Of a stretch of 64,000 bases of DNA, positions 27,292 to 36,106 are shown piece by piece. The stretch is from Flavobacterium sp. NRK F7 (GTDB lineage: Bacteria > Bacteroidota > Bacteroidia > Flavobacteriales > Flavobacteriaceae). How positions within the stretch are numbered: position 1 is the stretch's first letter; the number at the start of each line of letters is the position of its first letter. The notes beneath the pieces were generated by a model that saw nothing but the letters and a program-made list of their open reading frames with translations, ran no database searches and was not told where the DNA came from. The translations under genes were made by a program, and so were the position numbers. The stretch covers positions 708,493-772,492 of the forward strand of contig NZ_JAMXLB010000001.1 of the NCBI RefSeq assembly GCF_024054195.1, written 5' to 3'.

Positions 27292-28008
27292 TTATATTTT
27301 TTTATTTCTCAAATCATATTCTTCTTGACCCATACAGTAATTTTCGATGTCTTTGTTGTTTCCATAAACCACTAAAATATCATCTTCTTTCACAATAGTT
27401 TCTGGATTGGGTCTTCCAATAGATTCTTTCACTATTGTTTTTTTTCCGATTAAGTTGCGTTTTTCTTTCTTACGAATGATAGTGACTAATGTTAAACTAT
27501 ACTTGTCTACAGAGTCTAATTCGCCTAAAGTTTTCCCATAAAATTCTTTTTTAGCACGTACTTCAGAAATTGTAAAATTGTTATCCAATTGGTAATTTTC
27601 TAAAGTAGATTTAAAATTAATTTGTTTGGTTAAACGATCTGCAGAATCTTGTTCTGGATGAATGATACTGTAAATACCCATGGCTTCCAAAACCGTATCG
27701 TGTATGGGCGATAGCGCTCTACTGATGATTTTTACATTACTTAATTTTTTAATAATCGCAGTAGTTATAATCGCAGCACCTTCATTCTCACCTATGGCTA
27801 CAACGACTTTGTCTGAATCTTTTAAAGGAACAGCATCGTAGGCTAATTCATTAGTGGAATCCATACAAATGGCATGTGAAATTTTATCTTTTACTAAATT
27901 CACTTTATCCATTTGTTTGTCTATTCCAATTACTTCATTACCTGTTTCTGTCAAACTTAAAGCGAGTGACATTCCAAAATTTCCAAGTCCAAAAACAATT
28001 ATTTTCAT
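27292..28008 (-). CDS. trkA: Trk/Ktr potassium-uptake regulatory subunit
   Basis: 238 residues. An RCK (TrkA-N) Rossmann domain starts with IIVFGLGNFGMSLALSLTETGNEVIGID and continues through VVAIGENEGAAI; a TrkA-C domain follows (about 150-225, ending DDILVVYGNNKDIE). It is a single RCK unit, as in KtrA, and not the tandem form of E. coli TrkA. It binds nucleotide in the cytoplasm and gates the channel subunit. It lies 11 nt after the channel gene and abuts hemD. Confidence 0.92.
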   Translation of the reverse strand: MKIIVFGLGNFGMSLALSLTETGNEVIGIDKQMDKVNLVKDKISHAICMDSTNELAYDAVPLKDSDKVVVAIGENEGAAIITTAIIKKLSNVKIISRALSPIHDTVLEAMGIYSIIHPEQDSADRLTKQINFKSTLENYQLDNNFTISEVRAKKEFYGKTLGELDSVDKYSLTLVTIIRKKEKRNLIGKKTIVKESIGRPNPETIVKEDDILVVYGNNKDIENYCMGQEEYDLRNKKI

Positions 28009-28019
28009 TTGAAATTTTT

Positions 28020-29762
28020 TTAGTTAATCAAAATATTTTCTTTGGGATACTCATAAAATTGATGGTTCATTTGTCTAAGTAAACCAATCATTAAATTGAG
28101 CATTCCTATTCGTCCTATAAACATTACCGCAATAATCACATATTTACTAGGTTCCGATAAGGTAGGTGTAAAATTTAAACTTAAACCTACGGTACTGTAT
28201 GCCGAGAAACATTCAAAAACAACCGTTAATACAGGAGTGTCTTTGGGTTCAAAAATGAGCAAAGCCATAATAGCCACACCAATTACAATTAATGAAATAC
28301 ATAAAATGGCAAAGGCTCTAGAGGTAGATTCACTTGTAATTCTTCTGCCAAAAATTTGAATTCTACTTTTTCCTTTTGCAACCGCAAATATATTTAAAGT
28401 GGCTAAAGCAAAAGTACTTGTTTTAACACCACCTCCAGTGGATGCAGGTGACGCTCCAATCCACATTAAAAAAATGATAAATAATAAAGAAGGAACCGTC
28501 ATACTCGTATAATCCACTACATTAAAACCAGCTGTTCTAGGAGTTACTGAACTAAAAGCCGCATTAGTAATTTTACCAAAAACCGTTGGATGTTCTAGCA
28601 AGGTATTGTTGTATTCAGATATAAATAAAAACACCCAACCCCCAAATAAAAGAATGATAGTGGTGTAAATAACAATTTTAGTATTTAAAGTAATTACAGG
28701 AACTTGTTTGTGAATCAATTTTTTATCAAATAATTCTAAAACATACGTTTTCAGATAGCGGTAAAAATTAAAAATAATATTATGTCCCAATCCTCCAAAA
28801 ACAATAAGTATCATAATTATCCATTGGAAATAATAATGAAAACGAATACTTTCGTCATATAATCCATTGGAAAAAATGGAAAAGCCAGCATTACAAAAGG
28901 CTGAAATAGAGTGAAATAATGAAAAGAATAATTTATTTGTTATGGCATAATTATTCGCAATGGAAGAATAAATAAATAAGGCTCCAATAATCTCTATACT
29001 AACCGTAAAAATAACCACATTTAAAGCAGCTCTAAATACATCTTTTAAGCCTTCTTGAGCAATAAAGTCTTTGGTATTTAGTCCTTCTTTAAACGACGAA
29101 CTACCTCTAAAGAAAAAAGCAAAGAAGGAAGTAAAAGTTAAGATACCAATTCCACCAAGTTGAATCAACACTAAAATAATAGATTGACCAACAGTCGTAA
29201 AATCAACTCCTGTATCCACTACCGCTAAACCAGTAACACAAACAGCACTAGTTGCTGTAAATAATGCATTGGTAAAACTTATTCCATTAGTTGTGGCACT
29301 GGGCAGCATTAATAAAAAAGCGCCTGACAAGGCTAATATTAAAAAACTACCTACGAATACAATAGCTGGATTGAAATAAATGTCATAAATATGACGTACC
29401 AAGACCAGTAATCGAAGAAGGAAATACATAATTAAACCACCTTCTAAAACAGGTTTGATTTTTTGTAAAATATAGTGGTAACTAAAATCGGTATTTAAAA
29501 TCGCAATAATTAAAGATATAGCTAGTAAAAGTGAAATGATAATCATGTTCACTAAGGCCACCTTTTTATTACTTTTATACTTATAAATAAAGAATTTAAA
29601 AGTATTAAAGACTAACAATAGAATGGTCAGAATGATTAATCCTATAACATGCGGGCTGTTGAAATTCTCTGCAAAGTCATAGCCAAAATCAAAGACTATA
29701 AAAAGCAGGACAATAATATCAAAAAACCGATAAATATAATTGAGTAATGATTCTCTTTCCAT
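28020..29762 (-). CDS. trkH: TrkH/KtrB-family potassium transporter
   Basis: 580 residues. About 130 N-terminal residues with four extra helices precede the usual four M1-P-M2 repeats: TATSAVCVTGLAVVDTG, then HSISAFCNAGFSIFSNG, SVTPRTAGFNVVDY and FECFSAYSTVGLSLNF, each with a filter glycine. GASPASTGGGVKTSTFAL is typical of the family. It imports K+ with the RCK subunit encoded just downstream. It sits 13 nt after hemC, within the heme gene series, which is not an arrangement I know as general. Confidence 0.93.
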   Translation of the reverse strand: MERESLLNYIYRFFDIIVLLFIVFDFGYDFAENFNSPHVIGLIILTILLLVFNTFKFFIYKYKSNKKVALVNMIIISLLLAISLIIAILNTDFSYHYILQKIKPVLEGGLIMYFLLRLLVLVRHIYDIYFNPAIVFVGSFLILALSGAFLLMLPSATTNGISFTNALFTATSAVCVTGLAVVDTGVDFTTVGQSIILVLIQLGGIGILTFTSFFAFFFRGSSSFKEGLNTKDFIAQEGLKDVFRAALNVVIFTVSIEIIGALFIYSSIANNYAITNKLFFSLFHSISAFCNAGFSIFSNGLYDESIRFHYYFQWIIMILIVFGGLGHNIIFNFYRYLKTYVLELFDKKLIHKQVPVITLNTKIVIYTTIILLFGGWVFLFISEYNNTLLEHPTVFGKITNAAFSSVTPRTAGFNVVDYTSMTVPSLLFIIFLMWIGASPASTGGGVKTSTFALATLNIFAVAKGKSRIQIFGRRITSESTSRAFAILCISLIVIGVAIMALLIFEPKDTPVLTVVFECFSAYSTVGLSLNFTPTLSEPSKYVIIAVMFIGRIGMLNLMIGLLRQMNHQFYEYPKENILIN

Positions 29763-29775
29763 TTTTAGCAGTGAT

Positions 29776-30696
29776 TTATTTCACTTTCAATTGAGAACGA
29801 AGTTGTTGCATTAAAACGGCTCCTCCTTGTTCTAAAATAGTTTCCGCACAATTTTTTCCAAAAGATTTATAATCAGCAAAATTACAACTTTTTTTGATGT
29901 AATGTTTTTCTTTTCCGTCTAAAGAAAACAAGACACCTTCAAATGAAATGGAATCCTTTTCTATAGTTGCTAGCGCACCTATTGGAGCAGTGCAACCTCC
30001 TTCTAAAGTTTTCAAAAAGTTTCTTTCAATTGCGGTACAAATTTCAGTTTCTTTATGATTTAAATGCTGCAAAGCTTCTCTTGCAAAAGTATCTTCTTCC
30101 ATCGCTACCACTACCATTGCACCTTGAGCAGGAGCAGGAATCATCCAATCTAAATTGATAAAGGTTTCTGGTTTTAAATTAATTCGTTCTAAACCAGCTG
30201 CTGCAAAAATTGCACCATTCCAGGAATGATCATGTAATTTTTGCATTCTCGTATTCACATTTCCTCTTAAATCTTCAACTATATGAGTCGGATATTTATG
30301 AAGCCATTGGGCTTTTCTTCTTAAACTTCCAGTTGCAATAATTCCTTCGGTATCTAAAAAGTTTAAATTTCCTTTGTGAACCAATATATCTAAAGTGTTC
30401 GCTCTTTCTAAAACCGCTGCTTGAACAATTCCTTTGGGTAAACTTGTGGGAACATCTTTCATGGAATGAACGGCAATATCTATTTCGCCTTTTAACATAG
30501 CAACATCAAGAGTTTTGGTAAAAATTCCTGTAATTCCTAATTCATATAAAGGTTTGTCTAAGATAAGATCACCAGTAGATTTTACGGCAATAATTTCTGT
30601 GCTATATCCTAATGTGTTGAGCTTATTTTGAACAGTATGTGCTTGCCAAAGAGCCAATTCACTATCACGGGTACCAATGCGTATTGTTTTTTTCAA
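29776..30696 (-). CDS. hemC: Hydroxymethylbilane synthase (porphobilinogen deaminase)
   Basis: 306 residues. It polymerises four porphobilinogens on a dipyrromethane cofactor. The start IRIGTRDSELALWQAH, the HSMKDVPTSLP block, RRKAQWLHKYP and the cofactor-binding Cys in LEGGCTAPIGA are all intact. The start codon is TTG (30696); no in-frame ATG fits the family N-terminus. It follows hemA by 10 nt. Confidence 0.96.
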   Translation of the reverse strand: MKKTIRIGTRDSELALWQAHTVQNKLNTLGYSTEIIAVKSTGDLILDKPLYELGITGIFTKTLDVAMLKGEIDIAVHSMKDVPTSLPKGIVQAAVLERANTLDILVHKGNLNFLDTEGIIATGSLRRKAQWLHKYPTHIVEDLRGNVNTRMQKLHDHSWNGAIFAAAGLERINLKPETFINLDWMIPAPAQGAMVVVAMEEDTFAREALQHLNHKETEICTAIERNFLKTLEGGCTAPIGALATIEKDSISFEGVLFSLDGKEKHYIKKSCNFADYKSFGKNCAETILEQGGAVLMQQLRSQLKVK

Positions 30697-30706
30697 AAGA
30701 AGTAAT

Positions 30707-31954
30707 TTATGGGTTTAATCGGAAGACTTTCTCAATCCATTCAATACTTTCATCCACCATGGTGTTTTCATGTTTCAAATGATTCGCAAAATGTGTAGTA
30801 ATTTTTTGAATGATGCGATTGCTAATAATTTCAGCTTGTTCTTCATTGAAATTATCCATTTTTTTTCTTTGATAATTTAATTCCGAATTCTTAATATCTG
30901 CTAATTTTTCTTTTAAGGAATGAATGGTGGGAGCAAACTTGCGTGCTTTGGACCAATTTATGAATTCTTCTACAATTTCATTTATAATTTTTTCTGCAGC
31001 TGGAATATGGGCTTTCCTTTTTTCAATAGTTTCATCTGTAACCTGTGATAAATAATCCAAGTGAACCAAAGAGACACCCTCTATGTCCGTAACATTTTCA
31101 TTTACATTTTTTGGAATAGATAAATCTAGAATAAGCAAAGGTTTTTTTAGATTTAAAATTTTAGCATCAATGGTTGGGTTTTGGGCACCTGTTGCGACTA
31201 CTAAAACATCAGATTTTTGAATTTCTAACTGTAAATCTGCATAATCTTTTACTAGTAAATTAAATTTACCCGCAATTTTTTCTGCTTTTTCTTTGGTTCT
31301 GTTTATGAGAACAATATGGTCGTTTTTAGTGTGTTTTACTAAATTTTCACATGTATTTCTACCAATTTTACCTGTTCCAAAAAGCAAAATATTTTTGGAA
31401 CCAATATCGGTAATTGTATTCATAATATATTGAACAGAAGCAAATGAAACAGAAGTAGCACCTGAACTAATTTGGGTTTCATTCTTTACTCTTTTACTAG
31501 CTTGAATAACGGCATTTACTAGACGTTCTATATAACTATTTCCTAACCCATTTTTTTTACTTTCGGTAAACCCAATTTTTATTTGTGAAATAATTTCAAA
31601 ATCCCCTAAAATTTGACTATCCAAACCAGTTCCTACTCGAAATAAATGCGTTATGGCTTCTTTATTTTTATATACGTAAGCTATTTTTTGAAAATCTTCA
31701 ACAGTTCCTAAACTATTATCACAAAGTAATTTGATAAGCTGAAAAGGATGTTCTGCAAAGCCATAAATTTCTGTTCGATTACAAGTAGAAATTACAAATA
31801 AACTTTCAATATGTTCTTCTTTGGCTTGTTTTAATAAATCAATTCTAGTTTTTTCATTTAAACTAAATTTACCTCTCATTTCGGCATCTGCTTTTTTATA
31901 GCTGAGACCAATTGCGTAAAAACTAGTGTGTTTGACTCCTGTAAAGTTCTCCAT
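30707..31954 (-). CDS. hemA: Glutamyl-tRNA reductase
   Basis: 415 residues, the usual length. It reduces Glu-tRNA to glutamate-1-semialdehyde, the entry to C5 heme synthesis. The catalytic Cys lies in STCNRTEIYG (about residue 56), with GATSVSFASVQY and the NADPH site LLFGTGKIGRNTCENL; the C-terminal dimerisation helices follow. It is first in the minus-strand heme series and has its own -7 box, diverging from an AraC regulator. The partner hemL is not in this window. Confidence 0.97.
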   Translation of the reverse strand: MENFTGVKHTSFYAIGLSYKKADAEMRGKFSLNEKTRIDLLKQAKEEHIESLFVISTCNRTEIYGFAEHPFQLIKLLCDNSLGTVEDFQKIAYVYKNKEAITHLFRVGTGLDSQILGDFEIISQIKIGFTESKKNGLGNSYIERLVNAVIQASKRVKNETQISSGATSVSFASVQYIMNTITDIGSKNILLFGTGKIGRNTCENLVKHTKNDHIVLINRTKEKAEKIAGKFNLLVKDYADLQLEIQKSDVLVVATGAQNPTIDAKILNLKKPLLILDLSIPKNVNENVTDIEGVSLVHLDYLSQVTDETIEKRKAHIPAAEKIINEIVEEFINWSKARKFAPTIHSLKEKLADIKNSELNYQRKKMDNFNEEQAEIISNRIIQKITTHFANHLKHENTMVDESIEWIEKVFRLNP

Positions 31955-31980
31955 AAAATTCTACTTCCCTTATAGAAAAA

Positions 31981-31988
31981 CAAAATTA
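31981..31988 (-). promoter_or_regulatory. Candidate -7 box for hemA
   Basis: TAATTTTG on the minus strand, exact TAnnTTTG, ending 26 nt before the hemA ATG. The nearest TTG upstream is 28 nt away, beyond the usual spacing. Confidence 0.55.
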
Positions 31989-32063
31989 GTATAGAAGTGT
32001 TTTTAAAAATAACGCTCAAAGGACTTTTTGTGTCGATTGCAGATTTTTTGTAAAATTTATGAT

Positions 32064-32090
32064 TTGTTTTTAGTATTTACGCTATTTTTG
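32064..32090 (+). promoter_or_regulatory. Promoter TTG-N16-TATTTTTG for the AraC gene
   Basis: TTG (32064-32066), 16 nt, TATTTTTG (32083-32090), one base short of the usual spacing. It leaves a long leader of about 90 nt before ATG 32184. Confidence 0.6.
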
Positions 32091-32097
32091 TAGTAAA

Positions 32098-32144
32098 ATT
32101 GGTTCACGAGAACTTTTTTATTTATAACCAATCTAAATAAGTTC
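32098..32144 (+). promoter_or_regulatory. Structured leader of the AraC gene
   Basis: Two inverted repeats interleave: ATTGGTT (32098-32104) with AACCAAT (32126-32132), and GAACTT (32110-32115) with AAGTTC (32139-32144), the latter extendable by ATTT/AAAT over a bulge. They can form one at a time or a pseudoknot. A regulatory role is inference. Confidence 0.35.
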
Positions 32145-32183
32145 AAATTTTAAATTGGCTTTAATAACTCAAAAAACAACGCT

Positions 32184-33056
32184 ATGAGTTCATTTGAAGA
32201 AATAAAAATTGAGACAGACTTTACACTATTGCGTTTTCAAAACGATTCAGATAATATGGAACGTATTGAAAAACAAGTAAAAACAGGTTTGATTCAATTT
32301 CACTTTAATGTTAAAGGAAAAGCAAAATTTATTTTTAATCAAGGTACTTATGCTTTGGATTTGAATGAAGAAAAGTCATTACTGCTTTATAATCCTCAAA
32401 AGGAATTACCACTGCATCTTGAAGTAAGTCCGAAATCGTGGATTATATCCATGCTTATTTCTATTAAAAAATTTCATGCTTTATTTTCTAACGAAGCTGA
32501 TGTAATTCCTTTCTTAAGTAAAGAAAATTTAGATAAAAAATATTACGGAGAAGAAGACATAAGCCCGTCCATGGCTATTGTACTCAATCAAATTTTCCAT
32601 TACAATCAAAATTCGTCTATTAAGAACTTGTATCTCAAAGGGAAAGGGTACGAACTAATGAGTTTGTATTTCAATCAAAATGAGGACCCCAATGCCGAAC
32701 ACTGCCCTTTTTTAATTGACGAAGAAAATGTCTTAAAAATAAAGAAAGCAAAAGAGATTGTTATAAACAACATGGCTGAACCTCCAGGTTTGCAAGAGTT
32801 GGCTGACCAAGTTGGGTTAACTTTAAAAAAGTTAAAAGTAGGTTTTAAACAAATCTATGGTGATAGTGTATACAGCTTTTTATTTGATTATAAAATGGAA
32901 TATGCTCGAAAGATGCTCGATTCAGGTTCTTATAATGTAAATGAAGTAGGGTTAAAAGTTGGATACAGCACTTCCAGTCATTTTATAGCCGCTTTTAAAA
33001 AGAAATTTGGGATTACACCTAAAAAATATTTGATGAATTTAAACCTTAATGTGTAA
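32184..33056 (+). CDS. AraC-family regulator (PchR-like)
   Basis: 290 residues. The N-terminal half (about 20-130) is a cupin-like sensor with FHFNVKGKAKFIFNQGTY and later LKGKGYELMSLYFN, a layout like PchR, which responds to ferric siderophore. The C-terminal half (about 200-288) has two helix-turn-helix motifs: LQELADQVGLTLKKLKVGFKQIYG and VNEVGLKVGYSTSSHFIAAFKKKFGITP. It is divergent from hemA and upstream of hemH, so it may control heme genes in response to iron or heme; that is inference. Its leader has interleaved repeats. Confidence 0.88.
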   Translation: MSSFEEIKIETDFTLLRFQNDSDNMERIEKQVKTGLIQFHFNVKGKAKFIFNQGTYALDLNEEKSLLLYNPQKELPLHLEVSPKSWIISMLISIKKFHALFSNEADVIPFLSKENLDKKYYGEEDISPSMAIVLNQIFHYNQNSSIKNLYLKGKGYELMSLYFNQNEDPNAEHCPFLIDEENVLKIKKAKEIVINNMAEPPGLQELADQVGLTLKKLKVGFKQIYGDSVYSFLFDYKMEYARKMLDSGSYNVNEVGLKVGYSTSSHFIAAFKKKFGITPKKYLMNLNLNV

Positions 33057-33178
33057 TTGTTGTATCATCGATTTACATAATATTGAAATAGAAATAAAAA
33101 CTAACCTTGAGAGAAATATAAAACTGACTTTATCTATTTTTACTCAAGTTAATAATCATAGAAATCCAAGTTATAACC

Positions 33179-34216
33179 ATGAAGAAAGGCGTATTATTAG
33201 TGAATTTAGGTTCCCCTGATAGTCCAACCCCAAAGGATGTAAAACCTTATTTAGATGAATTTTTAATGGATAAATACGTAATAGACGTTCCTTTTTTATT
33301 ACGTGCTTTATTAGTTAGAGGTATCATTTTACAAACCCGACCTAAAAAATCGGCTGCAGCTTACCAAAAAATTTGGTGGGAAGAAGGTTCTCCTTTAATT
33401 GTGCTTTCCAAAAGAATGAAAGCTAAGGTAGAACAAAATGTAAGTATACCTGTTGCTTTAGCGATGCGATATGGAAACCCAAGTATTGAAAGTGGTTTGC
33501 AAGAGTTAAGCGATAAGGGTGTTACGGAAGTTTTGTTGTTTCCTTTGTATCCACAACATGCAATGGCTTCAACGGTAACCATTTTGGTTTTGGCAGAAGA
33601 AATTCGTAAAAAGAAATTTCCGCATATGAATTTTACGATTGTTCCTGCTTTCTATAATCAAAAAGATTATATCAGGGATTTATCTAATCTCATCAAAAAA
33701 CATTTAGAAGGATTTGATTACGATCATTTACTGTTCTCCTATCATGGTATTCCAGAACGTCATATTCGCAAAACAGATATTACAAAAAGCCATTGTAAAA
33801 TAGACGGTAGTTGTTGCCATACTCCATCACCAGCTCACGAATTTTGCTACCGTCATCAATGTTATGAAACCACAAAACAAGTTGTCGAATTTCTTGGTAT
33901 TGAAGAAGGAAAATACAGCCAAACTTTTCAGTCTCGATTAGCAGGAGATAAATGGCTAACACCTTACACCGATGTTGAAATTAATAAAATGCCAGAAAAA
34001 GGGATTAAAAAATTAGCAGTGGTAACTCCTGCGTTTGTTTCGGATTGTTTAGAGACTTTGGAAGAAATTGCTATGGAAGCTAATCATGAATTTAAAGCAC
34101 ATGGTGGTGAAGAATTTAAGGCAATTCCGTGTTTAAATGATGATGACGATTGGTGTAAGACTTTGAGCCGTTGGATTGATCAATGGGCCTTTCAATCGGA
34201 AGAACAAAATGTGTAA
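33179..34216 (+). CDS. hemH: Ferrochelatase
   Basis: 345 residues. It inserts Fe2+ into protoporphyrin IX. The N-terminus GVLLVNLGSPDSPTP, the conserved His in LLFSYHGIPERH (about 185), and the acidic helix SDCLETLEEIAMEA are in place. Several cysteines around 205-225 (GSCCHTP, FCYRHQC) are noted, but a cluster is not claimed. The stop overlaps the next ATG by TAATG, so hemH, the MATE gene, hemJ and the kinase are translationally linked. TATTTTTA upstream misses the -7 box by one base. Confidence 0.96.
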   Translation: MKKGVLLVNLGSPDSPTPKDVKPYLDEFLMDKYVIDVPFLLRALLVRGIILQTRPKKSAAAYQKIWWEEGSPLIVLSKRMKAKVEQNVSIPVALAMRYGNPSIESGLQELSDKGVTEVLLFPLYPQHAMASTVTILVLAEEIRKKKFPHMNFTIVPAFYNQKDYIRDLSNLIKKHLEGFDYDHLLFSYHGIPERHIRKTDITKSHCKIDGSCCHTPSPAHEFCYRHQCYETTKQVVEFLGIEEGKYSQTFQSRLAGDKWLTPYTDVEINKMPEKGIKKLAVVTPAFVSDCLETLEEIAMEANHEFKAHGGEEFKAIPCLNDDDDWCKTLSRWIDQWAFQSEEQNV

Positions 34217-35568
34217 TGGCAGTATCATCAACAGAATTAGGCACATTACCTATTAAAGAACTACTGATAAAACAATCAGTACCTGCTTCTATAGGCATCT
34301 TGTTTATGTCTGTTAATATACTTATTGATACTATTTTTGTAGGGCAATGGATAGGATCGCTTGCAATAGCTGCTGTTTCTGTCGTTTTGCCCATAACTTT
34401 TTTAATTTCCTCCTTAGGAATGGCTTTAGGAATAGGAGGAAGTTCCATTATTTCTAGAGCCTTAGGAGCAGAAAACAGAGAAAAGGCACTACAAACTTTT
34501 GGAAACCAAATTGTACTTACTTTAGGATTGGCTATATTGGCAGTGCTAATTGGTTTATTGTATTCTGAAGAAGTACTTCTTTTATTTGGTGCCAATGGTG
34601 AAATCATGCAACCAGCCATGGATTTTTTTATTCCGGTTTTATATGGAGTACCTTTTTTAGCTTTATGTATGATGGGAAATACGGTTATTCGAGCTGAAGG
34701 AAAACCAAAATTTGCCATGATTGCCATGATTATTCCTGCTTTTGGCAATATTATTTTAGATGTCATTTTTATAAAATTTTTAAATTTAGGTATGTTTGGT
34801 GCTGCACTAGCCACCTCTTTGTCCTATTTCATGTGTTTTGTTTTTATCTTTTGGTTTTTTATTTTCAAAAGTGAATTGCGCTTGCAAATGCATCATTATG
34901 TGCTTCAAATTAAGATAGTTTCTGAAATAACTTCACTCGGGTTTGTTACTTTTGCAAGACAAGGTGTTGTAGCTATTTTATCGATTATTTTAAATCATAC
35001 GTTGTATATTCATGGAGGAGAAATTTCAGTTGCCATTTATGGCATTATAAGTCGAATGTTGATGTTTGCTCTTTTTCCTATTTTAGGAGTAACACAAGGG
35101 TTTTTACCAGTTGCAGGATATAATTATGGAGCCAAAAATTATCTAAGAGTGAACGAAACCATTTCTAAATCTATAAAATGGGCGGCCGGTTTAGCCACCG
35201 TAATTTTCATTGTAATACTAGTTTTAGCGGAACCCATCGTTGCTATTTTTTCTAAAGATGCCACGATTATCAAAGAAACACCAAGTGCTTTGCGATTGGT
35301 TTTTGCAGCTTCCCCTATCATAGCGATACAATTAATTGGAGCAGCTTACTTTCAAGCCGCTGGAAAAGCAATTCCTGCTTTATTGTTAACTTTAACCAAG
35401 CAAGGATTTTTTCTCATTCCATTAATTTTAGTTTTACCAAATTATTATGGTATTTTTGGAGTATGGATTGCCTTTCCCATTGCAGATATTTTATCTACTT
35501 TAGTCACAGGTTTTTTTTTAAAAAGAGAAATGAATAGAAAATTAACGTACGTTCAAGATGGAATATAA
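34216..35568 (+). CDS. MATE-family efflux transporter
   Basis: 450 residues from the ATG at 34216, which overlaps the hemH stop; a start at 34183 lies inside hemH and is rejected. Twelve hydrophobic segments in two MatE halves (about 15-175 and 240-400), with SVNILIDTIFVGQWIG at the first and PVAGYNYGAKNYLRVNE at the middle of the second. Such pumps export cationic drugs or metabolites using Na+ or H+. Its place between hemH and hemJ hints at porphyrin or heme export; no sequence feature proves it. Confidence 0.9.
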   Translation: MAVSSTELGTLPIKELLIKQSVPASIGILFMSVNILIDTIFVGQWIGSLAIAAVSVVLPITFLISSLGMALGIGGSSIISRALGAENREKALQTFGNQIVLTLGLAILAVLIGLLYSEEVLLLFGANGEIMQPAMDFFIPVLYGVPFLALCMMGNTVIRAEGKPKFAMIAMIIPAFGNIILDVIFIKFLNLGMFGAALATSLSYFMCFVFIFWFFIFKSELRLQMHHYVLQIKIVSEITSLGFVTFARQGVVAILSIILNHTLYIHGGEISVAIYGIISRMLMFALFPILGVTQGFLPVAGYNYGAKNYLRVNETISKSIKWAAGLATVIFIVILVLAEPIVAIFSKDATIIKETPSALRLVFAASPIIAIQLIGAAYFQAAGKAIPALLLTLTKQGFFLIPLILVLPNYYGIFGVWIAFPIADILSTLVTGFFLKREMNRKLTYVQDGI

Positions 35569-36106
35569 TTACATTAAAGCTTTACATCTCATATTTGTGA
35601 TTACTTGGTTTGCTGGACTATTTTATATCGTTCGTTTGTTTGTATACCATGCAGAAGCCAAGCAAAAACCACAACCAGAACAAGATATTTTAATTCAACA
35701 ATACCAATTAATGCAATACCGACTTTGGTATATCATTACATGGCCAAGTGCAGTTTTAGCTAGTTTTTTTGCTTTTTGGATGCTTTTTTTTACAGAATCT
35801 GGAAAATTTTGGTTAACCCAACCTTGGATGCATGTAAAACTGGCATTTGTTTTGTTACTTTATTTGTATCATGGAAAATGCCATCAATTTTTTAAACAAT
35901 TACAAAAAGATGAAGTAAAGCATAGCTCCAATTTTTTTAGAATTTGGAATGAAGGGGCTACCATTATTTTATTTGCTATCGTTTTTTTAGTTATTTTAAA
36001 AAGCGCCATCAATTGGATTTATGGTGTGGTCGGGATTTTTATTTTTTCCATTTTAATTATGCTAGGTTTTAAGTTTTATAAAAGGATACGAGAAAAAAAC
36101 AAATAA
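35558..36106 (+). CDS. hemJ: Protoporphyrinogen IX oxidase, HemJ family (CopD-like)
   Basis: 182 residues with four or five membrane helices. The start YNYIKALHLIFVITWFAGLFYIVRLFVYHAE has the invariant HemJ His (position 10) and the following W-F/M-A-G-L-F-Y and R-L-F-V-Y-H blocks; a second conserved block is LAFVLLLYLYHGKCHQFF. HemJ oxidises protoporphyrinogen IX to protoporphyrin IX in the membrane. Such genes are often labelled only CopD family. It overlaps the MATE gene by 11 nt and the kinase by TAATG. Given the adjacent hemH and no hemG or hemY here, HemJ is the likely function. Confidence 0.87.
   Translation: MEYNYIKALHLIFVITWFAGLFYIVRLFVYHAEAKQKPQPEQDILIQQYQLMQYRLWYIITWPSAVLASFFAFWMLFFTESGKFWLTQPWMHVKLAFVLLLYLYHGKCHQFFKQLQKDEVKHSSNFFRIWNEGATIILFAIVFLVILKSAINWIYGVVGIFIFSILIMLGFKFYKRIREKNK

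Noticed and set aside
34116..34814. 232-codon open frame antisense to hemH end and the MATE gene
   Set aside because: Proline- and isoleucine-rich reading typical of a shadow of a membrane-protein frame; no start signal, and the plus strand is a clear MATE gene.
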